NCBI RefSeq assembly: GCF_010692325.1 | Contig: NZ_JAAHHW010000013.1 | Location: 1 to 41,942, forward strand | DNA from: Moorena sp. SIO3I8 | GTDB taxonomy: Bacteria; Cyanobacteriota; Cyanobacteriia; Cyanobacteriales; Coleofasciculaceae | Reading direction: 5' to 3' | DNA length: 41,942 bases | In this document: positions 27,767 to 35,750 of the stretch, piece by piece | How the letters are laid out: the number at the start of each line of letters is the position of its first letter | How positions within the stretch are numbered: position 1 is the first letter of the stretch | Notes under the pieces: model-generated | What the model saw: only the letters and a program-made list of their open reading frames with translations | Told to the model about the DNA's origin: nothing | Database searches by the model: none | Made by a program: the position numbers and the translations under genes

Positions 27767-28018
27767 ATGTTCAGCACAACAGTCACCGATACCGGGCAAA
27801 TCACTCTCCCCGAAGAAATTCGGGAGCATCTTAACCTTGTCAGCGGTAGTAAGGTCGAGTTCGTTATTGACGAAGACGGTCAAGTGAAAATATTTCCTCT
27901 CAATGTTCCAGTGGAAACCTTGTCAGGGATCCTGCATCGACCAGGTAAAGAACCAGCTACCCTCGACGACATGGAAAGCGCCATCTCTGAGGGAGCCAAT
28001 ATTCCAATATTAGCTTAG
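27767..28018 (+). CDS. AbrB/MazE-type antitoxin (orphan)
   Basis: The 83-residue protein has the swapped-hairpin AbrB domain at its N-terminus (FSTTVTDTGQITLPEEIREH and SGSKVEFVIDEDGQV), followed by a C-terminal tail (DDMESAISEGANI) that in VapB/MazE-type antitoxins contacts the toxin. A PIN or MazF toxin gene would be expected directly downstream, but the next 300 bp are C/G-run repeats. It is either an orphan antitoxin, or its toxin was lost when the repeat expanded. Confidence 0.85.
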   Translation: MFSTTVTDTGQITLPEEIREHLNLVSGSKVEFVIDEDGQVKIFPLNVPVETLSGILHRPGKEPATLDDMESAISEGANIPILA

Positions 28019-28095
28019 AAGTTGTCTGAGAAGTCTCATTTGCTACATCCAAGCCCCTTAAATCCCCATCTGTAAAAAAGCGAAGCATCCGCTAA

Positions 28096-28245
28096 TTCCC
28101 CCCAGAATTGGGGGGTTAGGGGGGCGGGGGACTTTTACCAGCAAATTGATTCTTGTTCCCCCCAGAATTGGGGGGCTAGGGGGGCGGGGGACTTTTACCA
28201 GCAAAATGATTCTTGTTCCCCCCAGAATTGGGGGGCTAGGGGGGC
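28096..28245. repeat. 60-bp tandem repeat of a C/G-run hairpin, 2.5 copies
   Basis: CCCCCCAGAATTGGGGGG hairpins are spaced exactly 60 bp apart (starts near 28098, 28158 and 28218), joined by GCGGGGGACTTTTACCAGCA. The hairpin resembles the core of copy 3 of the MITE-like family. Confidence 0.85.
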
Positions 28246-28331
28246 AAAATTCAATATCAAAAAACTTTTTAGATATCCTCTTAATCAAAATCTAACTGTT
28301 AACATCTTATTAAATTAAAAAATATAATTTC

Positions 28332-28538
28332 ATGAAAACATTTACTGCAATTGTTGAGCGAGATTTGGATACCAATCTCTACGTTGGTTATATTCCAGGA
28401 TTTAAAGGCGCACATTCTCAGGGAGAAACCTTAGACGAATTAAAGGAAAATTTGCGAGAAGTAATTGAAATGCTGCTAGAAGATGAAAAGTTAACCTTTG
28501 AAACAGAATTTGTCGGTATACAACAAATTGTGGTCTGA
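28332..28538 (+). CDS. HicB-family antitoxin (orphan)
   Basis: The 68-residue protein matches the short HicB class: FTAIVERDLDTNLYVGYIPG, GAHSQGETLDELKENLREVI and EMLLEDE. HicB neutralises the HicA mRNA-cleaving toxin. No HicA gene is visible on either side; downstream is a heptamer repeat array and upstream a C/G-run repeat. ATG 28332 gives the normal N-terminus. Confidence 0.85.
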   Translation: MKTFTAIVERDLDTNLYVGYIPGFKGAHSQGETLDELKENLREVIEMLLEDEKLTFETEFVGIQQIVV

Positions 28539-28585
28539 TAGTTACAGCATTTTTCATACCTATCAGGTAAACAGTATTTTTTACC

Positions 28586-28662
28586 GATTCCCGATTCCCG
28601 ATTCCCGATTCCCGATTCCCGATTCCCGATTCCCGATTCCCGATTCCCGATTCCCGATTCCC
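28586..28662. repeat. Heptamer tandem repeat GATTCCC, 11 copies
   Basis: Eleven perfect copies of GATTCCC, the reverse complement of the GGGAATC array at 20226-20322. It begins 48 bases after hicB. The stretch from 28663 to 28856 shows no gene. Confidence 0.95.
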
Positions 28663-28856
28663 GCCACACTAATCGGTGAATAGAGGCTGAGAGACGTTAA
28701 TTGATTATCGAAAAAGATCGGAATAGCTAGAATCAGCCATCTGTGGTAGTTAATTGATGATCTTAGTCAGGGGTTTGCTCAATTCCAGAGAAACGGTAAT
28801 GATCAAACTGCATTGTAGAGCCCTGATGTCTTTGACTTCAAGTTTTTTTAGCAGTT

Positions 28857-29474
28857 CTAGAACCCAGTGACATGGAGTATCAGCCAGTGGATACTAACAA
28901 CATTGCCTTGAGGGTCACAACAGACAGATACTGACATATCAACCGCTACAGGTTTACAATGCAGTGGACACAACACCACTTGCCAGTCCTTGAGCTGTTG
29001 CAATTCCTGGAGCTCGTGGAGTTGGTGCTCGAAGCGATTAGACTCAGCTTCACTGATAAAGCTCATCAGCGGTTTACCGACCAGATAATACTGCTGTACG
29101 TTGAGTAGACTAGCCGCTGCATAGTTTGCTTCTTGGATAATTCCTTGAGCATTGGTTACCAGGTAACCCTCAGGAGCCAATTCAAACAAATTATGGTAGT
29201 GTTTTTGCTGTGCTTGTAACACAGCGTAAGCCGCTTGCAAAGCCTCATACTTCTCGCTGAGTTCCTCAAGACCCGTAGAGAGTTCCTCTAGAGCAGCATA
29301 GAGCAGCTCCGGCTGTAGAGAGGATTGCTTAGTATCTAGTGATTCAAGTTTGAGACACTTTTGAGCTGGAATCTGGTGCTTAGTAAAGTCAAAGCCTGGA
29401 TTTGTGTTCAGTGAACTCAGAAGTGCTTTGAATACGGGATCTTCGTTTATATTCACTCGTATTTCTCCATCCAC
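28857..29474 (-). CDS. PAS-domain protein with coiled coil
   Basis: The 205-residue protein has a central coiled coil (about residues 55-92, LYAALEELSTGLEELSEKYE) leading to a PAS domain (about 92-200: YHNLFELAPEGYLVTNAQGI, NYAAASLLN, and the end VSIHWLILHVTGF). There is no kinase, cyclase or DNA-binding output domain, so it could be a stand-alone sensor or a partner for another signalling protein. Cofactor unknown; no Cys or His typical of bilin or heme PAS domains is obvious. The start is uncertain: GTG 29474 is the first. The region 29475-29844 upstream carries only AT-rich sequence and a small hairpin. Confidence 0.75.
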   Translation of the reverse strand: MDGEIRVNINEDPVFKALLSSLNTNPGFDFTKHQIPAQKCLKLESLDTKQSSLQPELLYAALEELSTGLEELSEKYEALQAAYAVLQAQQKHYHNLFELAPEGYLVTNAQGIIQEANYAAASLLNVQQYYLVGKPLMSFISEAESNRFEHQLHELQELQQLKDWQVVLCPLHCKPVAVDMSVSVCCDPQGNVVSIHWLILHVTGF

Positions 29475-29844
29475 AGAGCAAGTCTAGGAACAATTGAGGC
29501 TGGACTACTCAACGGCCTTCTGCCAAATCGTCCCCTAGGGTTCGCGAGTGTACTTGATGCTAGCAAATTTTTGTGGCAAAATCGTGAAGCAAACGCCCAT
29601 AATTGGCTGCTAAACCACGCTTGCTCCGCAATATCTTTGCTTTTTATTGATTTTTCTGTTTTCTCTATGGATGGCTCAGATCGGCTTTCCTCAATCAAAA
29701 TCCGCCTTAGGGATTTGAGTTAAGGGGTAGCCCACTTCTGAATTAAACCACAAGTATAGAGTATAGCACAAAAAAATGCAAGCGTTAGCAACGGTAAGCC
29801 CTGAAGGCTTGACGCTCCTAGACTAATTGGAATTTACTGATAAT

Positions 29845-31044
29845 TTACAATGGGAATTTTTTGAGGGCTGCGATCGCATGCAAGCTCACGGAGTGATCTG
29901 AGTCTGCGACCAAGTCTTTGAGTAATGGTATTGATTCAAATTGAGCTAATTGTCCTAGGGACATAGCTAGAGTTTGTTTGATTTGCTGATCTTCAGTAGC
30001 CACTTGCCCTGATTGACAAAAGTCGATCAAAATCTCAGCCGCTTTGGGTTTCAAATAGTCTGACTCTACCATCCCCAGGACGCTAATGATTTCCCGACAG
30101 ACTGGTGTAGGTGCCGACCTCAGCACTGCTTGCAACTGTTGTAGGGAATTGGTAGTAAACTCCCAACTGAAAGCACGGACAATCTCGATTTGTAAAGTGA
30201 TTGGTGTAGGTGGTGACTGGAGTGCCTTAACTAACGCTTGATGGGCGTCCAAGGTAGCTAAACGCCCGAGTGCGATCGCAGCTTGGTGGCAAACCTCCAA
30301 ATTCAGGTCATAAAGCAATGGTTTAATCCGCTTGACTAGATCTAAATCTGGCAACAGAGTGCGTAGTAACCCTAGACCAATCACCGCTTCTTTCCTCACC
30401 GCTGCCACGTTATCGCTTAAGGCGTTCAGGAGCACTGGAGTAATTGAAGGTGAGCGAAAATTACTGAGGGTTTCAATAGCAGTAGCCCGTATTTCCCAGC
30501 TGGGGTCATTAACCACACTCAGCAATGGCTCAATAACTTCCGGACGATGAATATGAGCCAGGGCTTGCACTGCCAATAATCTGGCCTCTGGGGATTCTGG
30601 AAAACGGCTTAAAGCCGCCACTGCTGAAGTCCCAATGTTTGCCAGTGCTTCAGAAGCCATATAGGCTAACTCTTCATCCTCACCATCCTTCAGCAATTTG
30701 ACTAGCACCATCACCACTGCCGGGTCATCAAACTGACCTAAGATCCGACCAGCAAACCAACGGACTTCCAAATCTAGTGCTTCATCTTCTAAGATGCTGA
30801 TTACAGGAGCAATAACAGCTTTCCCCAGTTTTGGTAGCACCTTTACTAAATCCCATTTTTCTTGAAAATCCCCACTCTTGAGCACTTGTAATCCCAGACT
30901 CAAGGCTAGGTTAAATTCTTCATCATTTAACCGCTGCTGTGTCTGACCATTTTTCCCTAAGGACAACTGCTGAAGATGGTGAGTTAGTAATGAAAAATTT
31001 TCCTGCTGTCCAGCAAGACTGGCTTGTTTTAAAATGTTCAGCAT
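29845..31044 (-). CDS. HEAT-repeat protein
   Basis: The 399-residue protein is an alpha-solenoid made of about ten HEAT-like repeats: for example LDLEVRWFAGRILGQFDDPA, DEELAYMASEALANIGTSAV, PSWEIRATAIETLSNFRSPS and NLEVCHQAAIALGRLATLDA. HEAT solenoids bind proteins; in cyanobacteria related folds occur in bilin lyases and scaffold proteins, but lyase features were not seen here. It is transcribed away from the globin cluster, and its promoter probably shares the 31045-31270 region. Confidence 0.85.
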   Translation of the reverse strand: MLNILKQASLAGQQENFSLLTHHLQQLSLGKNGQTQQRLNDEEFNLALSLGLQVLKSGDFQEKWDLVKVLPKLGKAVIAPVISILEDEALDLEVRWFAGRILGQFDDPAVVMVLVKLLKDGEDEELAYMASEALANIGTSAVAALSRFPESPEARLLAVQALAHIHRPEVIEPLLSVVNDPSWEIRATAIETLSNFRSPSITPVLLNALSDNVAAVRKEAVIGLGLLRTLLPDLDLVKRIKPLLYDLNLEVCHQAAIALGRLATLDAHQALVKALQSPPTPITLQIEIVRAFSWEFTTNSLQQLQAVLRSAPTPVCREIISVLGMVESDYLKPKAAEILIDFCQSGQVATEDQQIKQTLAMSLGQLAQFESIPLLKDLVADSDHSVSLHAIAALKKFPL

Positions 31045-31271
31045 TGTTTAATCGTTGCCTCACGGCAATAAAAAATTAACTGCACCAACCAAATTAAGTG
31101 CATTTGACTACTATCTCGATCACAGAGGAGACTGATCCGACGAACAGCTGATTTTCCGACCCGAATATCGGACTCTAATTTAAGCGTTCTCCAACCAAAG
31201 CCTAATTATCAAATCGAAAATGTATTACATGCAATAGTTTAATGCATACTATTCATTTTTATAAATTATTT

Positions 31272-31313
31272 GTAACCAAAGCTACGATGTTTCCCAATTG
31301 TGAAACCTATCGT
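31272..31313 (+). promoter_or_regulatory. NtcA-type activator promoter upstream of the globin gene
   Basis: GTAACCAAAGCTAC (31272-31285) is a perfect GTA-N8-TAC NtcA box. Exactly 22 bp later TATCGT (31308-31313) fits the TAN3T -10 element. This is the canonical class-II NtcA-activated architecture of nitrogen-responsive cyanobacterial promoters (20-24 bp spacing). The leader to the globin start would be about 255 bases; no coding feature was seen in it. Confidence 0.65.
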
Positions 31314-31574
31314 TAGATATCGATATGGACTATTGATCTAATCACATCGACTTAGTCAGTTAGTCAGTGGGAACCTTACACAGTTAGACATCTTTACATC
31401 CTGCCTGGTGGGAGGTTATCTCCACTGGGCATCTACCTTTAGCGGATGTCAAGCTCTCAACCTCAATAACCCCAACCCAGAAGTGGGCTTAAGTAATTAT
31501 CGGGTGCTGGGTGCCAAACTAACAGTTAAATCCCATGTAAATAACATGTAAATCACACGGAGTAATATAGAACA

Positions 31575-32138
31575 ATGTCTTTACAAGTTGAACTATTAGA
31601 ACAAAGCTTTGATCAGGTTAAGCCTCGCGCTACAGAATTTGTAGCCAGCTTCTACGAAAATCTATTCACCGATTATCCAGCCGCCCAGCCTCTGTTCGAT
31701 ACCACAGATATGGTGGCGCAACAGAAAAAACTGCTGGCTTCCTTGGTACTGGTAGTAGAAAATCTACGCAAACCAGATACCCTCGGTGCAGCCCTCAAAG
31801 GACTAGGAGCGAGACATGTTAAGTATGGAGCGCTTCCAGAACATTATCCATTAGTGGGCAATAGCCTCCTAAAAACCTTTGAGCAATACTTGGGTGCGGA
31901 TTGGACACCAGAGGTCAAGCAAGCCTGGGTAGATGCCTACGGAGCGATTACCACCATCATGTTGGATGGTGCGGATTATTCCTCTGAAGAGGTGGAGTTA
32001 GATTCCCCAAAACCAGAGGCGACAACAGCCAGCCCCCAACAGTATGAGGTGCCGGAAACCAACATTAACTGGCCATTATTCGGTGGAGTGTTTGGAGCTG
32101 GTGCAATTGTTACCCTGATCCTGGCCATGCTCTTGTAA
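31575..32138 (+). CDS. Tail-anchored globin of the flavohemoglobin/single-domain type
   Basis: Residues 1-135 form a globin of the bacterial FHb-like class, without the reductase domain. Key residues fit: Tyr27 at B10 (FVASFYENLF), Phe41 at CD1, Gln49/50 at E7 (MVAQQKKLLASL) and the proximal His81 at F8 (GARHVKYGALPEHYP). A polar linker (136-163) leads to a single C-terminal membrane helix (167-187, FGAGAIVTLILAMLL), so the globin should sit on a membrane surface. Tyr-B10/Gln-E7 is the ligand-binding pair of NO- and O2-handling globins. It is the first gene of the redox cluster and lies 29 bp before the penta-heme cytochrome. Confidence 0.9.
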   Translation: MSLQVELLEQSFDQVKPRATEFVASFYENLFTDYPAAQPLFDTTDMVAQQKKLLASLVLVVENLRKPDTLGAALKGLGARHVKYGALPEHYPLVGNSLLKTFEQYLGADWTPEVKQAWVDAYGAITTIMLDGADYSSEEVELDSPKPEATTASPQQYEVPETNINWPLFGGVFGAGAIVTLILAMLL

Positions 32139-32167
32139 GCCATGGGGTTGTAAATAGTTAAAAATAA

Positions 32168-32812
32168 ATGGCAAGCAATCTGGGTAAGTTTTTTAAGCCC
32201 ACTATTCTCCAATCCAAGGTAGTCATCATCGGTGTGATGGTGATCCTACTAACGTGGTTAACCGCTGCCTTCGCGTTAGATCATCGCAGTGTGTTCCTTC
32301 CTGGCACTACCTCGGAGGGGCATGTTTTGTTTGAGGTGTCCTGTAACTCCTGTCATGAGGGGTTTAAACCGGTCACCAACGAAACCTGTATGCGCTGCCA
32401 CGAAGCCGAAATGGCAGCAGATGCTCACGGAGCTAAAAAGTTCCGTGACCCCCGTTGGGCTGAACTCTTAACCAAGATAGATGTACTGACCTGTACTGCT
32501 TGTCATAACGAACACGTCCATATGTTTGGGCGAGGAGTTCACCTCAAGCCAGACCTATGTATGGCTTGCCATGAAGGCATCATCACCGGTGACTTAGCCA
32601 GTCATACAGGATTTACTCGGGATGGTTGCTGGACCGCAGGCTGTCATAACTTCCACGACCACCGCTCCATCTCTACAGGATTCCTGCGTCAGAATATCGA
32701 TCAGTTGCCGATGTTGCCAGAACCTGTACTGTTGGAGCGGACAGTTACTGGGGAATTAGAAGAAGCGCCTACTCCCGATTTAGGTGAAGAATTCCTGGGG
32801 AGCGAGTCATGA
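32168..32812 (+). CDS. Membrane-anchored penta-heme cytochrome c
   Basis: The 214-residue protein has an N-terminal membrane anchor (about residues 17-37) and a cytoplasm-external domain with four CXXCH sites (CNSCH 59, CMRCH 74, CTACH 109, CMACH 131) and one CX4CH-type site (CWTAGCH 154-160). His residues such as HNEHVH and HNFHDHR can supply distal ligands. It resembles NapC/NrfH- or cytochrome c3-type electron-transfer proteins in layout, but no specific family is recognised. The stop overlaps the next gene's ATG. It could pass electrons between a membrane donor and the hexa-heme protein. Confidence 0.9.
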   Translation: MASNLGKFFKPTILQSKVVIIGVMVILLTWLTAAFALDHRSVFLPGTTSEGHVLFEVSCNSCHEGFKPVTNETCMRCHEAEMAADAHGAKKFRDPRWAELLTKIDVLTCTACHNEHVHMFGRGVHLKPDLCMACHEGIITGDLASHTGFTRDGCWTAGCHNFHDHRSISTGFLRQNIDQLPMLPEPVLLERTVTGELEEAPTPDLGEEFLGSES

Positions 32813-33648
32813 AAAAACTGATTGCCATTGTACTCGTCCTAATTGGGTTGGTATTGGTCAGCGCTATCCGAGGTAACGCAAACAACGTTATTGATGTAGC
32901 CAATGGGGGTGTGCCCAAAGACGCCGCTGCATCGCTTTCCCAAGCGGAATTAGTTGAGATTAATCAGTTGTGGCAAGGCAGTGCTCATGCCTTAGCAGAC
33001 GTTAACTGCTCTAGCTGTCACCAAGACTCTGACACTAAAGAATTAGTGGTTAAACCAACCCAGGAAAGTTGTCAAAGTTGCCATGAGGTAGCGGTTGAAA
33101 CGTTTCTGTATGGTAAGCATGGCATTCGGATCTCAGAAGGACTATCTCCCTTGACACCAGCAATGGCTCATTTGCCGATGAAAGAGTCAGCGATGGACAA
33201 GCAAATGAACTGCAACAGCTGTCACAATGTCCATTCTGTAGATACCTGGCAAGCCTCTGTAGATTCCTGCTTGACCTGTCATAATGACAGCCACTCCCTC
33301 AACTATCAAAACTCAAAGCATGCCCAACTATTTGCTGACCAAGGCACCTTACCCAGACCCAATGGTGAATCGGTGACCTGTGCTACCTGTCATCTACCTC
33401 GTCAGCAGCTGGAAAATACAGAAAACACAATTGTCGTTAATCACAACAATACGTTTACTCTTAAACCACGCGATCGCATGGTTAAGGAAGTTTGTATGAA
33501 CTGTCACAGCGTCGAGTATAGCTATAACAGCATCTTCGACGATGAGCTAGTGGAGGAAAACTTTTCTCAACCTCCTACCCTGAAGCTAGAAACCTTTGAT
33601 CTAGTTCGTGCATTTGAGAAGAAACGGTCGAGTCAGGCTGAAGAGTAG
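32809..33648 (+). CDS. Hexa-heme cytochrome c
   Basis: The 279-residue protein has an uncleaved or cleavable hydrophobic N-terminus (about residues 3-20) and six CXXCH sites: CSSCH 67, CQSCH 88, CNSCH 135, CLTCH 154, CATCH 191 and CMNCH 229. Intervening His residues (for example KHGIR, NSKHAQLF) resemble octaheme/HAO-like and NrfB-like cytochromes. Neither a CXXCK site nor an HAO-type crosslinking Tyr motif was identified, so a catalytic role is uncertain. ATGA overlap with the penta-heme gene shows they are co-translated. Confidence 0.9.
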   Translation: MKKLIAIVLVLIGLVLVSAIRGNANNVIDVANGGVPKDAAASLSQAELVEINQLWQGSAHALADVNCSSCHQDSDTKELVVKPTQESCQSCHEVAVETFLYGKHGIRISEGLSPLTPAMAHLPMKESAMDKQMNCNSCHNVHSVDTWQASVDSCLTCHNDSHSLNYQNSKHAQLFADQGTLPRPNGESVTCATCHLPRQQLENTENTIVVNHNNTFTLKPRDRMVKEVCMNCHSVEYSYNSIFDDELVEENFSQPPTLKLETFDLVRAFEKKRSSQAEE

Positions 33649-33654
33649 TAAAAG

Positions 33655-33785
33655 CTACTAATTAACGCTACTAATTAACGCTACTAGTAGTTAAAGCTAC
33701 TAACTAAAGCTACTAATTAACGCTACTAATTAACGCTACTAGTAGTAAAAGCTACTAATTAACGCTACTAGCTAACGCTAATCAT
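33655..33785. repeat. Tandem repeat of GCTACTAATTAAC units
   Basis: About nine copies of a 13-bp unit GCTACTAATTAAC, some varied to GCTACTAGTAGTTAAA, fill the gap between the hexa-heme cytochrome and the Tll0287-like gene. Confidence 0.85.
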
Positions 33786-33857
33786 TCCTAGCCCTAGTCA
33801 TAGCTACGTCATAGCCACGTCATACCAATTAAATACAACGAGAGGAGATACGAAATC

Positions 33858-34502
33858 ATGGCAATCAAGACATTGCTACATCGCATGAAAACCAAAGCTG
33901 TGGGATTAATTGCCTTAGGTTTAGCGATTTGCGTCACTGTTGTCGCTTGTGGCGACGGTTCCAGTCAGCAAGCTGGAGGTGTTGCTCCAGAATTAGTTGT
34001 GGATTATATCCATACCGTGCTGTTAGCAGACCGCACCGCTTACACCAAGCACGTCATTAACCGCTTGAAGAAATTAGAAGGCAAAGACAAGCCAAAGGGA
34101 GTAGTTGATGCTGAAGCCACTGAAGGTTGGCAACAAACTGGTGGTATTCCGCTACCAGCTCAGATGTTCCGTCTAGGAGCAGAGATTGCTGCTGATGACG
34201 GAGAGTTTACCTATGGCTTAATTTCCCCTTGGAACATCAACGATAACCAAGCGCCAAAATCTGAATTTGAAAAGAAAGCGATGGCAGAAGTGGTTGAAAC
34301 CGGTGAGCCTTACAAAGACTATCAAGAAATTGCTGGTACAACCTATTATTCTGCCGTCTACCCTGATAAAGCTGTAGCTGAAGCCTGTATCACTTGCCAC
34401 AACACCCATCCTGTACACAAAGAGCGCTATCCTGACAAAGTCTTTGAGATGGGCGAAGTCATGGGTGGCATAATCATTAATCTGCCTCTAAAAGGCACCT
34501 AA
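33858..34502 (+). CDS. Tll0287-like (DUF3365) mono-heme c lipoprotein
   Basis: The 214-residue protein has a lipoprotein signal (ICVTVVACGDGSS, Cys31 in the lipobox) and a Tll0287-like PAS-type heme domain, with ELVVDYIHTVLLADRTAYTK and PLPAQMFRLGAEIAA typical of the family and a single CITCHNTHPVHK heme site near residue 178. Members are thought to be small redox or sensor cytochromes; a structure of Tll0287 is known but its function is not. ATG 33858 is preceded by GAGAGGAGA. It extends the cytochrome gene series. Confidence 0.88.
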   Translation: MAIKTLLHRMKTKAVGLIALGLAICVTVVACGDGSSQQAGGVAPELVVDYIHTVLLADRTAYTKHVINRLKKLEGKDKPKGVVDAEATEGWQQTGGIPLPAQMFRLGAEIAADDGEFTYGLISPWNINDNQAPKSEFEKKAMAEVVETGEPYKDYQEIAGTTYYSAVYPDKAVAEACITCHNTHPVHKERYPDKVFEMGEVMGGIIINLPLKGT

Positions 34503-34514
34503 TTTTTAGGGGAA

Positions 34515-34707
34515 ATGTTTAAGCGATCAGCGATCAGCTATCAGCGATCAGCGATCAGCTAATAGCTATCAGCTATCAGCTATCAGCTTATGCGCTACGC
34601 GCACGCTTGGCCTTTGGCCACGCTACGCGAACAGCTATCACCCAAAGACTGACTGCTGAGTGCTGAGTGCTGAGTGCTGAGTGCTGAGTGCTGAGTGCTG
34701 AATGCTT
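34515..34707. repeat. Heptamer arrays and a GCG-rich palindrome
   Basis: AGCGATC/AGCTATC heptamers (about 34520-34588) are followed by a palindrome-family piece (GGCCTTTGGCC with CACGCTACGCGAACAGC, about 34588-34636) and six GAGTGCT heptamers (34654-34707). No gene in this gap. Confidence 0.8.
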
Positions 34708-34740
34708 ACAAAATAGGTTTAACCGAAAAGCCACTATGTT

Positions 34741-35352
34741 ATGAAGCCCAAATTTTCTACCTTAATCATCCTCACCTTCATCTGTGTGGTAATTCTGACT
34801 CCCTTTGCCCTCAGTCCCCTTTATCTACCGATGCTGCGGGACAATTATTTTAAATGGTATCAGCTTTTACAAGGGGAACTTTATAAGCAAATTACCGGTT
34901 ATCTATCCCTAGCCTTTGTCTTGTTTGAGATGGTACTAACGGCTAGAAAGCGTAGTCGTGGCTGGATGATTAAGTTGACTATTCCTGGTTCTATGCAGCT
35001 GTGGCGGAGTTTACATATCTTTTTGGGAGTCGCCCTTTTAGGAACAACATTAATTCATACCATTGGGGCGACGGGTAAGAATTTTAATTCTATATTTTTG
35101 TGGGTATTTTTTGGTGTAACCCTATCGGCTCTAGTCGGTGTTGTGGCGGAAACCGGGGTGCTAGAATCTCCTAGAAAATATTTTGGTTGGGTGCCAGCAA
35201 AGGATGGCATTGGCACGATGTTACCGGGTATATCTAAAGGCCCCCTAATTCGTAATCTACGCTCTATCTGGCTATCCACCCATATCTTTCTAGTCAGTGT
35301 ATTCTTTGTGATGCTAGGATTTCACATATTTCTGGCCTATTACTATCAATGA
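34741..35352 (+). CDS. Di-heme cytochrome b-type membrane protein
   Basis: The 203-residue protein has about five membrane helices (8-30, 50-68, 88-109, 115-137, 176-200). His92/His106 in one helix and His181/His195 in another are each separated by 13 residues, the spacing that ligates two stacked hemes b in cytochrome b/b6-type four-helix bundles. This supports a transmembrane electron conduit accepting electrons from quinol or a soluble donor. No flavin or NAD site is present. It is between the Tll0287-like gene and the thioredoxin gene, on the same strand. Alternative: ferric-reductase-like transmembrane protein. Confidence 0.75.
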   Translation: MKPKFSTLIILTFICVVILTPFALSPLYLPMLRDNYFKWYQLLQGELYKQITGYLSLAFVLFEMVLTARKRSRGWMIKLTIPGSMQLWRSLHIFLGVALLGTTLIHTIGATGKNFNSIFLWVFFGVTLSALVGVVAETGVLESPRKYFGWVPAKDGIGTMLPGISKGPLIRNLRSIWLSTHIFLVSVFFVMLGFHIFLAYYYQ

Positions 35353-35538
35353 ATAGGGAACAGGGAACAGGGAATAGGGAATAGGGAATAGGGAATAGGG
35401 AATAGGGAATAGGGAATAGGGAATAGGGAATAGGGAATAGGGAATAGGGAATAGGGAATAGGGAATAGGGAATAGGGAGCAGGCAATAGGCAACAGGCAA
35501 TAGGCAACAGGCAATAGGCAACAGGCAATAGGCAACAG
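35351..35538. repeat. Heptamer tandem repeats GGGAATA then AGGCAAT/AGGCAAC
   Basis: Starting at the stop codon of the cytochrome b gene, GGGAATA repeats about 17 times, then changes to GGCAATA/GGCAACA units to 35538. It is the longest heptamer array in the window. Confidence 0.95.
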
Positions 35539-35666
35539 TAGTAAAGAGATACGATTATTTTTTGGTATTATGATAATTCAGTATTTTATTTCATGATAAT
35601 ATATTGGTAAATACTATATCAATAAATATAGCGTTTCCTAGTCTAGTCAGGTATATCTAAATTTTA

Positions 35667-35707
35667 TTCCCTGCTCCCTGCTCCCTGCTCCCTGCTCCCT
35701 GCTCCCT
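35667..35707. repeat. Heptamer repeat CTCCCTG
   Basis: Five to six copies of CTCCCTG, the same unit as at 2268-2290, in both places followed by ACAACCCAGAAATTT- or AAAACCAGAAATTT-like sequence, so a longer dispersed module is probably shared. Confidence 0.85.
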
Positions 35708-35750
35708 ACAACCCAGAAATTTAGACATCACCCAATTGAGAAATACTATA

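Noticed and set aside
29453-29698. 81-codon minus-strand frame upstream of the PAS gene
   Set aside because: No family resemblance, no ribosome site, and it overlaps the PAS gene start in another frame.
31334-31346. FNR-like half sites (TTGATCTAATCAC) before the globin gene
   Set aside because: Spacing and right half do not fit TTGAT-N4-ATCAA; the NtcA box is a far better match.
35294-35535. Three overlapping minus-strand frames (PYSLFPIPYSLF-type)
   Set aside because: They are translations of the GGGAATA heptamer array in different frames and not proteins.
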